64,000 nt of DNA. Source: an uncultured Pelagimonas sp. Lineage in GTDB: Bacteria > Pseudomonadota > Alphaproteobacteria > Rhodobacterales > Rhodobacteraceae. The notes beneath the pieces were generated by a model. That model searched no databases. It saw only the letters and a list, made by a program, of their open reading frames with translations, and was not told where the DNA came from. The stretch covers positions 310,001-374,000 of the forward strand of contig NZ_CANMKO010000001.1 of NCBI RefSeq assembly GCF_947498515.1. The letters run 5' to 3'. The position numbers and the translations under genes were made by a program. Within the stretch, counting starts at the first letter, position 1, and every line of letters begins with the position of its first letter. Positions 9,146 to 17,222 of the stretch are shown here, one piece after another.

Positions 9146-9475
9146 CTAGCCTTGGCTTTGGATGCGTTCGACGTAAACGCGCATTTCTTCCGCCTCTTGG
9201 CGGGCTTCGCGCAAGCCATCCATCGCCGCCGACAACTCGGCTTCGGTCTGGGCCAGTTGGTTGGTCAGCTCGGCTTCGCGTTGTTGCAGATAGGTGATGG
9301 CCTGATCGCGGGTCTCTTCGGCCTCGTGCAATTCCTGGCTCATGCGCTCAAGCTGATCCATGTCGGCCTGACTGACGCGGGTAAAGCGGTGCAGGAGCCA
9401 ATGGGCAAACCACCCCAGACAGAATGCCACAAAAAGAATGACGGCTGTCACTATGATGAACTGCGTTCTATCCAT
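9146..9475 (-). CDS. Small membrane-anchored coiled-coil protein, function unknown
   Basis: A 109-residue protein with one N-terminal membrane helix (about residues 5-26) followed by a long charged helix rich in E, Q, A and L (DQLERMSQELHEAEETRD and onward) that should form a coiled coil. The start MDRTQF was chosen because its ATG overlaps the stop of the upstream OmpA-family gene (ATGGATAG), showing translational coupling; a longer frame further upstream is arginine/proline-rich and looks spurious. The pairing suggests it works with the OmpA-domain protein in the cell envelope. No named family recognised. Confidence 0.75.
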   Translation of the reverse strand: MDRTQFIIVTAVILFVAFCLGWFAHWLLHRFTRVSQADMDQLERMSQELHEAEETRDQAITYLQQREAELTNQLAQTEAELSAAMDGLREARQEAEEMRVYVERIQSQG

Positions 9476-11414
9476 CGTTCGTCCCCTCTGCCGCGTCTGC
9501 CCCGGCCTCTGCTTCTTCGTCTTTTTTGTCATCCGAGGCTTCTTCGGCCTCTGGATCATTTGTGTCGTCTGCTGTTGGCTCGCCCGTGTCCGCGCCTGCT
9601 TCGGCTTCGGTTTTCAGGAGGGTAAAGGTGATACGACGGTTGGCTTCGCGGCCATCTTCGGTGTCGTTATCCGCAATCGGATTGGCCTCACCATAGCCGA
9701 CAACCGTGTAGGCTCTGACCGGAACCAAACGACCACGCAGCGCATCAAGAACGGCTTGGGCGCGCTCTTGACTAAGCTTCTGGTTCATCGACTCGCGGCC
9801 TTGGCTATCGGTATGACCACCCACCTCAAGCGGAATGTCCCCACATTTCTTCAACAAGGTCGCCAATTCGTCCATCAGATCCTTGGCCGAGGAATCCAGC
9901 GTTGCCGACCCCGGTTCAAAGGAAATTTTGCGTGCGCCAATGATCTCAACAATCTGGGCTTCGCATTCCTCGGGGCTCGGGAGGCCAAGCGTCGGATCAA
10001 GCTGTTTGACATATTCAACGTTGATCTCAAACTCGGCGGCATCGCCAAGTTTCGCTGCCAAAAGCTGGGCAATATCTGCACGGGCGTTTTGGTTGCCGGT
10101 TTTGCCGGAAATCGCAACATTGTCCGGCGTGACCGTCACCGCACCATTCACAAGGCTGGACAAAACTTCTAGCCCGGCCAAGGTGCGCACTTGCCAATCA
10201 TTGGGCAGGCCTTCGGCGACACGGGCGGCGGTGTAAACATCTTCTGAACCAAAGCGGGCGCGGGCATAGCTATCCATGGTCTGGCGTGCGATTTCGCTCG
10301 ACACACGACCGCGCAATTGCACCTTGCCTTCGGGGCTTAGGGTTGCGGTGAATTCCGGTGGGCCTTCTGCGGATTGCTCGGGCGCTTTGGGAAGCACCGC
10401 ATGAAGCGCAAACACGCCAGGTAGGGAGGTTTCCAATTCGCCGACAACCCGGTCAAACAGCGCCTGACTTGTGCCTTCGGGGGCGATCAGGGTGATATCG
10501 GCATTGGTAAAGGTCACCGAGGTGCCTTTGAGTTCCGACAGCTTTGATATTGCCAAAACCGCGGCATCGGCCCAACGGCGCGACGGCACACCAAGCCCAA
10601 GCGTACAAGAGGATTTCCCCTCAAGACCGGCATCTGCGGCGGCCTTGAGGATACGTTGGCTGGCCTCTTCGGTATCGGCGGAACAGGCGTCAAAATGCGG
10701 GCCGGTGTCGTCGATGATAAAGCGTAGCGTAAAGGGCGAGATCACCGGGCGCGGGGCCGATAGCTCAAGCGCCAGTTTCAGCCCTTCGGGCACACGACGC
10801 GCCAACCCGCTTTCGATGCGGCGGCGATGTTCGTCGCTTTCGGCCATAGCATTGATCGCCACAAGATCGGGGCGCACTGAAATCTGCGAGCGCGGCAAAT
10901 CCCGCAGGGCGCTAAGGGCAAAGCTAAGCGCCGTGTCCCAGCCCTCGGGCGTTGGGAAATCAGCAACCCCCAACAAGTCCGACACTTCGCCATCACCGGC
11001 CAGCTTTTCAAACCCTTCGATCAATTCGTCGCGGTTGGTCGATGTTGGGATCAACCCGATGACCGACAATCCGGCATCATTGCGCAAAATCTCGATGGAA
11101 AACTCTGGCGGTGCGATGTCTTCGGGATCTTCCACCAGCATCTGATCGATGACGCGCGCGGCGTCCACAACGCTTCCGGCGGTGCTCAGCGCTTTGAAAC
11201 GGGCGGCTTCGTCCGGGGCGGTGCCGATCAAAAAGACCTGCAACCCATTGGTGTCAACCTCGGCCCAGGTCAAACCTTCTAGGTCCAACTCCTTGAGCAC
11301 ATCGGTCTTGGAGGCGGTTTCAATCACCCCTGCGGCAAAATACGCGCTAACAAGGCTGACAGCGCCAGCCGCGGCGAAGGTTCCGCAAAAGGTAAAGATT
11401 GAGGAAAGGCGCAT
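9468..11414 (-). CDS. OmpA-family protein with N-terminal anchor and BON-like repeats
   Basis: A 648-residue envelope protein. Residues about 5-30 form a membrane anchor or uncleaved signal; the middle (about 35-490) repeats beta-alpha units resembling BON domains; the C-terminal OmpA peptidoglycan-binding domain (about 495-605) shows ISFEPGSATLD, GHTDSQGRESMNQKLSQERA and VVGYGEANPIADNDTEDGREANRR. The tail (last 35 residues) is very acidic, dominated by E, D, A and T. It likely links peptidoglycan to the inner membrane. It forms an operon with the downstream coiled-coil gene. Confidence 0.88.
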   Translation of the reverse strand: MRLSSIFTFCGTFAAAGAVSLVSAYFAAGVIETASKTDVLKELDLEGLTWAEVDTNGLQVFLIGTAPDEAARFKALSTAGSVVDAARVIDQMLVEDPEDIAPPEFSIEILRNDAGLSVIGLIPTSTNRDELIEGFEKLAGDGEVSDLLGVADFPTPEGWDTALSFALSALRDLPRSQISVRPDLVAINAMAESDEHRRRIESGLARRVPEGLKLALELSAPRPVISPFTLRFIIDDTGPHFDACSADTEEASQRILKAAADAGLEGKSSCTLGLGVPSRRWADAAVLAISKLSELKGTSVTFTNADITLIAPEGTSQALFDRVVGELETSLPGVFALHAVLPKAPEQSAEGPPEFTATLSPEGKVQLRGRVSSEIARQTMDSYARARFGSEDVYTAARVAEGLPNDWQVRTLAGLEVLSSLVNGAVTVTPDNVAISGKTGNQNARADIAQLLAAKLGDAAEFEINVEYVKQLDPTLGLPSPEECEAQIVEIIGARKISFEPGSATLDSSAKDLMDELATLLKKCGDIPLEVGGHTDSQGRESMNQKLSQERAQAVLDALRGRLVPVRAYTVVGYGEANPIADNDTEDGREANRRITFTLLKTEAEAGADTGEPTADDTNDPEAEEASDDKKDEEAEAGADAAEGTNDG

Positions 11415-11474
11415 AGACGCTCCGGTCCTGTTTAAGTCTTAGGCGTTGATACGCAAGCTAAACACATTCCGCAA

Positions 11475-12440
11475 TCAAGCGAATAGCGATGCGGCGAAAA
11501 ACAGCACAGGGATCAGGCCAGCATCGCGGTTAGATCGAAACAATTCCAGCAAGCGGTCGTTATCGTCCATTTTTAGGCGACGCAGCTGCCACATAAGATG
11601 CCAACCCATGGCCCAAGGTCCGGTCAGCAAGATCACCATTTGCAGGATTTCACCGTCAGGGGCGGCGGCAACAACGGCCATCCCCATCAGCGCGACGGTC
11701 AAAACCATGAACCATGCCAAATAGCGGGGAGTGTTTTCTGCAAACAATCGGGCCGTTGATTTCACCCCGATCAACGCATCGTCTTCGGTGTCCTGATGGG
11801 CATAGATCGTGTCATAAAACAGCGTCCAAGCCATGCCCGAAAAGTACAGCAAAACCGCCGGAAGGCTGAGGCTACCGGTGTGGGCCGTCCATGCCAGCAA
11901 AGCGCCCCAGTTGAAAGCAACGCCCAAAAACACCTGAGGCCACCATGTAAACCGTTTGGCAAAGGGGTAAATCGCCACGGGGATTAGCGCGATGACCCCA
12001 AGCAGGATCGCCATCGGTGGAAAGGTGATCAGAATGGCAAACGAAATCAGACATTGTAGCACCGCCCAAGCCAGCGCTTGTTTCACCGTGACCTGACCCG
12101 ATGGAATGGGGCGCGAAGCCGTGCGTTCGACCCGCCCGTCAAAATCGCGGTCGGTGATATCGTTCCACGTACACCCCGCGCCGCGCATCAACACCGCACC
12201 GATGGCGCAGCCAACAATGATCCAAAGATCAAACAGCCGCATTTCCCCGTCATGCACCATGGCCAGCAACACCCCCCACCAACAGGGCAGCAACAGCAAC
12301 CAAGAGCCAATCGGCCGGTCGGCCCGGCTTAGCCGCAGATAGGGGCGCAACCCTTGTGGCGCATAGGTGTCAACCCAATTGTCCTTCACAGCGTCCGCAA
12401 CCTGCCCGGTGGGCTCTGGTGTCTGCTCGGTGCCGGTCAT
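11475..12440 (-). CDS. ubiA: 4-hydroxybenzoate polyprenyltransferase
   Basis: Membrane prenyltransferase that attaches the polyprenyl tail to 4-hydroxybenzoate in ubiquinone synthesis. The 321-residue protein has about eight or nine membrane helices and both Mg-diphosphate motifs: N93-D94-x-x-D97-x-x-x-D101 in TWNDITDRDFDGRVERT, and the second Asp-rich loop in YAHQDTEDDALIGVKS. The start MTGTEQTPEP was chosen over an upstream ATG that would run into rsmE. Its ATG lies only 12 bases from the divergent rsmE start, so each promoter must sit inside the other gene. Confidence 0.93.
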   Translation of the reverse strand: MTGTEQTPEPTGQVADAVKDNWVDTYAPQGLRPYLRLSRADRPIGSWLLLLPCWWGVLLAMVHDGEMRLFDLWIIVGCAIGAVLMRGAGCTWNDITDRDFDGRVERTASRPIPSGQVTVKQALAWAVLQCLISFAILITFPPMAILLGVIALIPVAIYPFAKRFTWWPQVFLGVAFNWGALLAWTAHTGSLSLPAVLLYFSGMAWTLFYDTIYAHQDTEDDALIGVKSTARLFAENTPRYLAWFMVLTVALMGMAVVAAAPDGEILQMVILLTGPWAMGWHLMWQLRRLKMDDNDRLLELFRSNRDAGLIPVLFFAASLFA

Positions 12441-12452
12441 ATGCTGCGCCTC

Positions 12453-13169
12453 ATGAAAGCTAAAATCCGCCTTTATGTAGAGCACCCTTTGGGGCCGGGA
12501 CAAGACGTCTCGCTGTCGCGCGATCAGGCGCATTACCTCTTTGGGGTCATGCGATTGGCCGTTGGCGCACGTGTTGCGCTTTTCAATGGTGTGGATGGTG
12601 AATGGCAGGCCGCTGTGACAACGGCGGGCAAACGGGGCGGGGTTTTGACCTGTGACACCTTAAGTGCCCCACTGGGTTTGCCGCCTGATCTCTGGCTTTG
12701 TTTTGCGCCGATCAAAAAGACACGGACCGATTTTATCGTTGAGAAGGCGGTGGAAATGGGGGCGCGGCGCATTGTGCCCATGGGCACCGATTTCACCAAT
12801 TCCGAACGCATCCGTCAGGATCGCTTACAGGCCCATGCGGTTGAGGCGGCGGAACAATGTGGCGCAACCTATGTGCCCGAAGTGGCCCCGCTGATCCGTT
12901 TTGACGCCTTGATCGACCAAAGCAAGGATCGCCAGCTGATGTTTTGTGATGAGGCCGAGGCGGGAGCGCAACGCGAGCCGGATGAGGTGTCTAAAGAGCC
13001 TTGGTGCATTTTGATCGGCCCTGAGGGTGGATTTTCCGACCGAGAACGCAGCCGCCTGCAATCCTTGCCCAATGCCCATACCCTGAGCCTTGGGCCGCGC
13101 ATTTTGCGGGCGGAAACCGCCGCCGTGGCCGCGATGACCCTGTGGCAAACCCGCTATGGTGATTGGTAA
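12453..13169 (+). CDS. rsmE: 16S rRNA (uracil-1498 N3)-methyltransferase
   Basis: RsmE methylates U1498 in the decoding region of 16S rRNA. The 238-residue protein has the N-terminal PUA-like part (residues 1-75, with LSRDQAHYLFGVMRL) and a C-terminal SPOUT trefoil-knot domain with LIGPEGGFSDRE and LSLGPRILRAETA, the SAM-binding knot motifs. The start at MKAKIRLYVEHPL fits homologues, but no Shine-Dalgarno precedes it; an ATG four codons earlier (12441) is possible and also lacks one. The message may be leaderless. Divergent from ubiA. Confidence 0.93.
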   Translation: MKAKIRLYVEHPLGPGQDVSLSRDQAHYLFGVMRLAVGARVALFNGVDGEWQAAVTTAGKRGGVLTCDTLSAPLGLPPDLWLCFAPIKKTRTDFIVEKAVEMGARRIVPMGTDFTNSERIRQDRLQAHAVEAAEQCGATYVPEVAPLIRFDALIDQSKDRQLMFCDEAEAGAQREPDEVSKEPWCILIGPEGGFSDRERSRLQSLPNAHTLSLGPRILRAETAAVAAMTLWQTRYGDW

Positions 13170-13231
13170 GCCCCCAAAATCCAGCGGATTATAAAGGCGG
13201 CGACCCATGCGGGCCGCCACCGTATTTGGAT

Positions 13232-13708
13232 TTATTGCTCAAGAAGAACCGCTGGCTCGACATCGGCAATGTCACCCCACTTCGAATCCGCATCAGCGAT
13301 AAAGCCGGGAATATTGGTGGCCCAACGTTCCTGAATGCTTGGCGATAGGTTCAGGTAAAGCTTTTCGTCAACGATCTTCCAAAGCGTTGGATCACCGTCA
13401 AACTTGAACCCCATGGCCGTGCCAAAGGCGCAATAGCCGCCATAAGCCGGGGCATAGGCCTCTGGGTTGGCTTCAAACGCGGCTTTGTTGTCTTCTGACG
13501 AGAACCAGTAGGTTGCGTCGTTGTAAACGGCGGTAAGCTGGTAGTCACCCTTGGTCGGTGCGCCATCGGTGAAATAGGCTACCGGGTCATACCCCTGCAT
13601 AGCCAGACCGGTTGACGATGCGTTGACGTCAACACCAGCCGCCAAGGCGGATGTGGCAAGAGCAACGGAAACAGCGATACCGCCGAGGAAAGATGTGAAG
13701 TTGGACAT
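13232..13708 (-). CDS. Exported YHS-domain protein
   Basis: A 158-residue secreted protein: signal peptide at residues 1-23 (ending ATSALA-AG), then a YHS-like domain beginning LAMQGYDPVAYFTDGAPTKG and including YWFSSEDNKAAFEANPEAYAPAYGGYCAFG. YHS domains are short metal-associated modules; here the context is periplasmic and the function is unknown. The Shine-Dalgarno AAGGG is eight bases from the ATG. It is transcribed alone. Copies of this small protein are frequent in marine alphaproteobacteria. Confidence 0.87.
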   Translation of the reverse strand: MSNFTSFLGGIAVSVALATSALAAGVDVNASSTGLAMQGYDPVAYFTDGAPTKGDYQLTAVYNDATYWFSSEDNKAAFEANPEAYAPAYGGYCAFGTAMGFKFDGDPTLWKIVDEKLYLNLSPSIQERWATNIPGFIADADSKWGDIADVEPAVLLEQ

Positions 13709-14017
13709 GGTGGTCCCTTTTTTAATGATCGGCGTTTTGCAGGAATGTGCAGCCAGCCGAGAGATGTCTGTTGACGCCTGAAATTGACGTGGTCAGCGGC
13801 CTGAAATGGTGCGGCGCTTGTGGATTGGATTTGGGCCATGGCTGGATCACATACAAAACAAGCTTATTTGACTGTGCGTATATCCGGGAAATTTGTGCGT
13901 TTTTGCACAATACCCTCTGCCCTTGCAGAGCGCGCCTTAGGACCGATATGCATAGAGAATAGATGATGAGAAAAATTGAAACGGCCCCGCGCCCCGTTGG
14001 ATAACAAGGATACAAAC
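13709..14017. other. 309-bp divergent intergenic region
   Basis: No gene is visible. The stretch is AT-richer than its surroundings (for example 13856-13920) and must hold divergent promoters for the YHS gene (left) and the membrane protein gene (right). No convincing -35/-10 pair or operator was found. Confidence 0.6.
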
Positions 14018-14548
14018 ATGAGTGTGATCCGCCCCGAGGCCGCAACCGTTCTGGCACGCTGGAGCGAGGCAATGATCGGCGCTGCGGTCTGTGCGCTGGG
14101 CCTGTATTGGGCGCTGTTTACCGGTGGGGGGCTCCTGCATTGGATCGGCTATTTCATCGCCGTTCTCGGGGCGTTTCTCTGTGCCTCTGGCATTCGCCGT
14201 GCCCGTTTCCCACAAGGCGATGACGGCCCCGGCATCGTGCAAATCAATGAACGTCAAATAAGCTATTTTGCCCCCGAAGGCGGCGGGATTGTGTCGGTCG
14301 ATACCCTCTGGCGCGTCACGCTGGATGTGCGTTTGCGCCAACAGGTGGTTTGGACCTTTGTCGGCGAAGACGGGGTGTTGAGCATCCCGGTTGATGCGGC
14401 TGGTACCGACAAGATTTTCGACATGTTGTCGGCCCTTCCCGGTGCCGATTTCGAAGAGGTCACCCGCGCCATGTCGGCAACCGAACCACACAGCTATGTG
14501 ATCTGGCGCAAGCCCGCTGTGCAATCCTCGGTGGCAACCCTGCATTGA
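14018..14548 (+). CDS. Small inner-membrane protein of unknown function
   Basis: A 176-residue protein with two hydrophobic helices near the N-terminus (about residues 20-40 and 46-63, WSEAMIGAAVCALGLYWALF and WIGYFIAVLGAFLCASG), followed by a soluble cytoplasmic domain rich in beta strands (PGIVQINERQISYFAPEGGG). The start MSVIRPEAAT has AAGGA seven bases upstream. The gene is 61 bp ahead of gshA on the same strand and may be cotranscribed with it. It looks like a conserved alphaproteobacterial family, but I do not recognise a function. Confidence 0.8.
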   Translation: MSVIRPEAATVLARWSEAMIGAAVCALGLYWALFTGGGLLHWIGYFIAVLGAFLCASGIRRARFPQGDDGPGIVQINERQISYFAPEGGGIVSVDTLWRVTLDVRLRQQVVWTFVGEDGVLSIPVDAAGTDKIFDMLSALPGADFEEVTRAMSATEPHSYVIWRKPAVQSSVATLH

Positions 14549-14609
14549 CACCGGTCCACATTCACCTCATGGCTTGGAACCCAAGCGGCACCTAATAGGC
14601 GGAGAGCCC

Positions 14610-15980
14610 ATGTCCATTCCTCAATCTGGCGGCGGTCCAATCGAGCGCCACGAACAGTTGGCCGAGTATCTGTCTTTGGGCTGTAAGCCCAAGGAAGATT
14701 GGCGCATTGGCACCGAACACGAAAAGTTCGGCTATTGCGTTGATACGCATAAACCGCTGCCCTACGAAGGCACCCGGTCTATCAAAGCTGTGCTCGAAGC
14801 GCTGCGTGATCGTCATGATTGGGCCCCGATCCTTGAGGCCGGGAATATCATTGGTCTTGAAAAAGACGGCGCGAATATTTCGCTTGAACCGGGTGGCCAG
14901 TTAGAACTCTCTGGTGCGCCACTGGAAACCATCCACCAAACCTGTGACGAGGTGAATTCGCACCTTGTTGACGTCAAGGATATTGCCGACAAAATCGGCG
15001 TGGGTTTCATTGGTCTTGGCGCGGCACCGGAATGGTCGCATGACCAGATGCCGATGATGCCCAAAGGGCGCTACCGCCTGATGAATTCCTATATGGACAA
15101 GGTCGGCACCATGGGCAAATCCATGATGTACCGAACCTGTACCGTGCAGGTGAATCTCGATTTCTCATCCGAGGCCGACATGGTGCAAAAGATGCGCGTC
15201 GCTTTGGCTTTGCAGCCTGTGGCCACCGCACTTTTCGCCAACTCGCCGTTTTTTGAGGGCAAACCAAACGGTCACAAAAGCTGGCGCTCGCGCATTTGGC
15301 GTGATCTGGATGCGTCGCGCACCGGGATGTTGCCGTTTGTTTTTGACGAGGGTTTCGGGTTTGAGGCTTGGGTCGAATATGCGCTCGATGTTCCGATGTA
15401 TTTTGTCTATCGCGACGGCGAATATATCGACGCGCTGGGCCAATCCTTCCGCGATTTCCTCAAGGGTGAATTGCCCGCCTTGCCCGGCGAAACCCCAACT
15501 CTGTCCGATTGGGCCGATCACCTGACCACCGTCTTTCCCGAAGCGCGGGTGAAAAAGTTCATCGAAATGCGTGGGGCCGATGGTGGTCCGTGGCGTCGTC
15601 TTTGTGCGCTTCCGGCGTTTTGGGTCGGGCTGACCTATGACCAAACCGCGCTTGATGCGGCGTGGGATTTGGCCAAGGATTGGGATGCTGAAACCCGCGA
15701 CGAGTTGCGCGTTCAAGCGTCAATCCACGGGCTTCAGACCAAGGTCAACGGCATCAACATGCATGATCTGGCACGCGAAGTTGTGGCGATTTCCGAAGCG
15801 GGGCTCAAAGCGCGGGCCAAACCCGGTGCCGGTGGTCTGGTGCCCGATGAAACCCATTTCCTCAATGCTCTCAAAGAGTCGCTGGAAACGGGTCAGGTGC
15901 CTGCGGATGAGCTTTTGGAGCATTACCACGGTGATTGGAACGGCGATCTCAGCAAGATCTATTCGGAATTTTCCTACTAA
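14610..15980 (+). CDS. gshA: Glutamate-cysteine ligase (plant/alphaproteobacterial type)
   Basis: Catalyses ATP-dependent formation of gamma-glutamylcysteine, the first step of glutathione synthesis. The 456-residue protein matches the plant-like class found in alphaproteobacteria: IGTEHEKFGY near residues 36-45, SLEPGGQLELSGAPLETIHQ, YMDKVGTMGKSMMYRTCTVQVNLDF (cited here in parts: GTMGKSMM and TVQVNLDF) and KFIEMRGADGG. The start MSIPQSGGGP was chosen because GGAGAG lies about seven bases upstream; an upstream in-frame ATG lacks one. Confidence 0.93.
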   Translation: MSIPQSGGGPIERHEQLAEYLSLGCKPKEDWRIGTEHEKFGYCVDTHKPLPYEGTRSIKAVLEALRDRHDWAPILEAGNIIGLEKDGANISLEPGGQLELSGAPLETIHQTCDEVNSHLVDVKDIADKIGVGFIGLGAAPEWSHDQMPMMPKGRYRLMNSYMDKVGTMGKSMMYRTCTVQVNLDFSSEADMVQKMRVALALQPVATALFANSPFFEGKPNGHKSWRSRIWRDLDASRTGMLPFVFDEGFGFEAWVEYALDVPMYFVYRDGEYIDALGQSFRDFLKGELPALPGETPTLSDWADHLTTVFPEARVKKFIEMRGADGGPWRRLCALPAFWVGLTYDQTALDAAWDLAKDWDAETRDELRVQASIHGLQTKVNGINMHDLAREVVAISEAGLKARAKPGAGGLVPDETHFLNALKESLETGQVPADELLEHYHGDWNGDLSKIYSEFSY

Positions 15981-15992
15981 ATTCGAGAACGT

Positions 15993-16439
15993 TCAATCGT
16001 GAAAAAGCGGATCGCGTCGCGGCAATGGCCCGTGGCGCGATTTGTTTTTCTTGGGTCCCAATCCATTATTTGGGGGCGGTCCCCACTGGTTTTCGGTGGT
16101 TTGTCCCCGTTGCGCGGCGGCAATCGCCACAAAGACAAGTCCGCCCAAGAATAGAAAATTGAACACGGTCAAAACCGAGATAATGACAAAACAGGGCAGG
16201 GCGATCGCGCTCGACAATCCGATGTCATGCAATCGCCGTATCGAAAGTGAGACGCGCGGCAAGAGCAGCGCCCAAAACCATATCTGATAGGCATATCCCG
16301 GCATTCCGGCGGTCATCATCGCGGCTACGGGCAACACATCGACAATCAACACCACCCACCAGAATTCCGACCGCGACGCGCGACCGGAAAAATCCAGCGT
16401 TTTAGTGAAAAAACGGGGAACTGCGATGCTAGGACTCAT
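15993..16439 (-). CDS. DUF805 membrane protein
   Basis: A 148-residue protein with three or four membrane helices and the DUF805 signature: FTKTLDFSGRASRSEFWWV at the N-terminus and SIRRLHDIGLS in the middle. The tail is proline-rich with NQWGPPPNN, shared with the neighbouring paralogue. DUF805 proteins are small inner-membrane proteins of unknown function. It lies 24 bp downstream of a second DUF805 gene on the same strand, so the two form an operon that likely arose by duplication. Confidence 0.9.
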   Translation of the reverse strand: MSPSIAVPRFFTKTLDFSGRASRSEFWWVVLIVDVLPVAAMMTAGMPGYAYQIWFWALLLPRVSLSIRRLHDIGLSSAIALPCFVIISVLTVFNFLFLGGLVFVAIAAAQRGQTTENQWGPPPNNGLGPKKNKSRHGPLPRRDPLFHD

Positions 16440-16463
16440 ATCCGGGGCCTACCGTTAGCGGGG

Positions 16464-17057
16464 CTAAGCGCTGGCCCGGCCTAGCACATGGGTCTGATAA
16501 TAATCGCTAATCTGTTCGCGTTGTGCGGCCACTTCTTCCGGTGACGGCTCACGATTCAGCTTCAACAAAGTCGCATAGCTTTGACGGGCATCATGGGGGC
16601 GGGCCTCTCGCGCGGTGGTGGGGCCTGCTGCGGGTTCCTTGATCGCGTCAAAACCGGTGCGGCGCGTCGGTGTAGGGTTATGAGGCGGTTGCCCCCATTG
16701 GTTTTCTTCGGGCTCCGAGGGCAAGATCAGCAAAACCAACAACCAGATCGGTCCGACAATTGGGATCGAGTTGACGAAATACCACATGCCCGACCGACCT
16801 GCGTCATGCAGACGACGGATCAGGATCGTTGTGTTGGGAATAAAGGTCAAAAGCAACAGAACCGGTGTCAGATAGGCCAACGGATTGTAATTGGTCACAT
16901 GCGCCGTCGTGATCGTATAGATGTCGAGAACGGCTGCGATGGCCATAAAAACAAACATGATCAGCGCGACCCACCAATATTCTGCCCGCGTGGCGCGGCC
17001 TGAAATATTGAAAGCTTTGAAAATGTAGTTTTCTAGCGCGGTGTGAGGGCCAATCAT
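16464..17057 (-). CDS. DUF805 membrane protein with C-terminal extension
   Basis: A 197-residue paralogue of the next gene. Signature elements are IFKAFNISGRATRAEYWWV, LIRRLHDAGRSGMWYF and ENQWGQPPHN. Four membrane helices are likely within residues 25-130. After the NQWGQPP element it carries a ~75-residue soluble tail (ending in TLLKLNREPSPEEVAAQREQ...), which the smaller paralogue lacks. Function unknown. Confidence 0.9.
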   Translation of the reverse strand: MIGPHTALENYIFKAFNISGRATRAEYWWVALIMFVFMAIAAVLDIYTITTAHVTNYNPLAYLTPVLLLLTFIPNTTILIRRLHDAGRSGMWYFVNSIPIVGPIWLLVLLILPSEPEENQWGQPPHNPTPTRRTGFDAIKEPAAGPTTAREARPHDARQSYATLLKLNREPSPEEVAAQREQISDYYQTHVLGRASA

Positions 17058-17222
17058 ATTCTTGCTCCGGTTGTCAGCACCCCCTTTTTGCTGTCAGAGC
17101 GGGGCGAAAATCGGGCACTGGCGTGAAAAGCTTGCGGCTTTTGCATCCAATCCAACGGCAAGCCCCGGTTTTCACAGGGGTTTACCATTCATATTTGATT
17201 CATCTTTGCGGCACCGCGCCGG

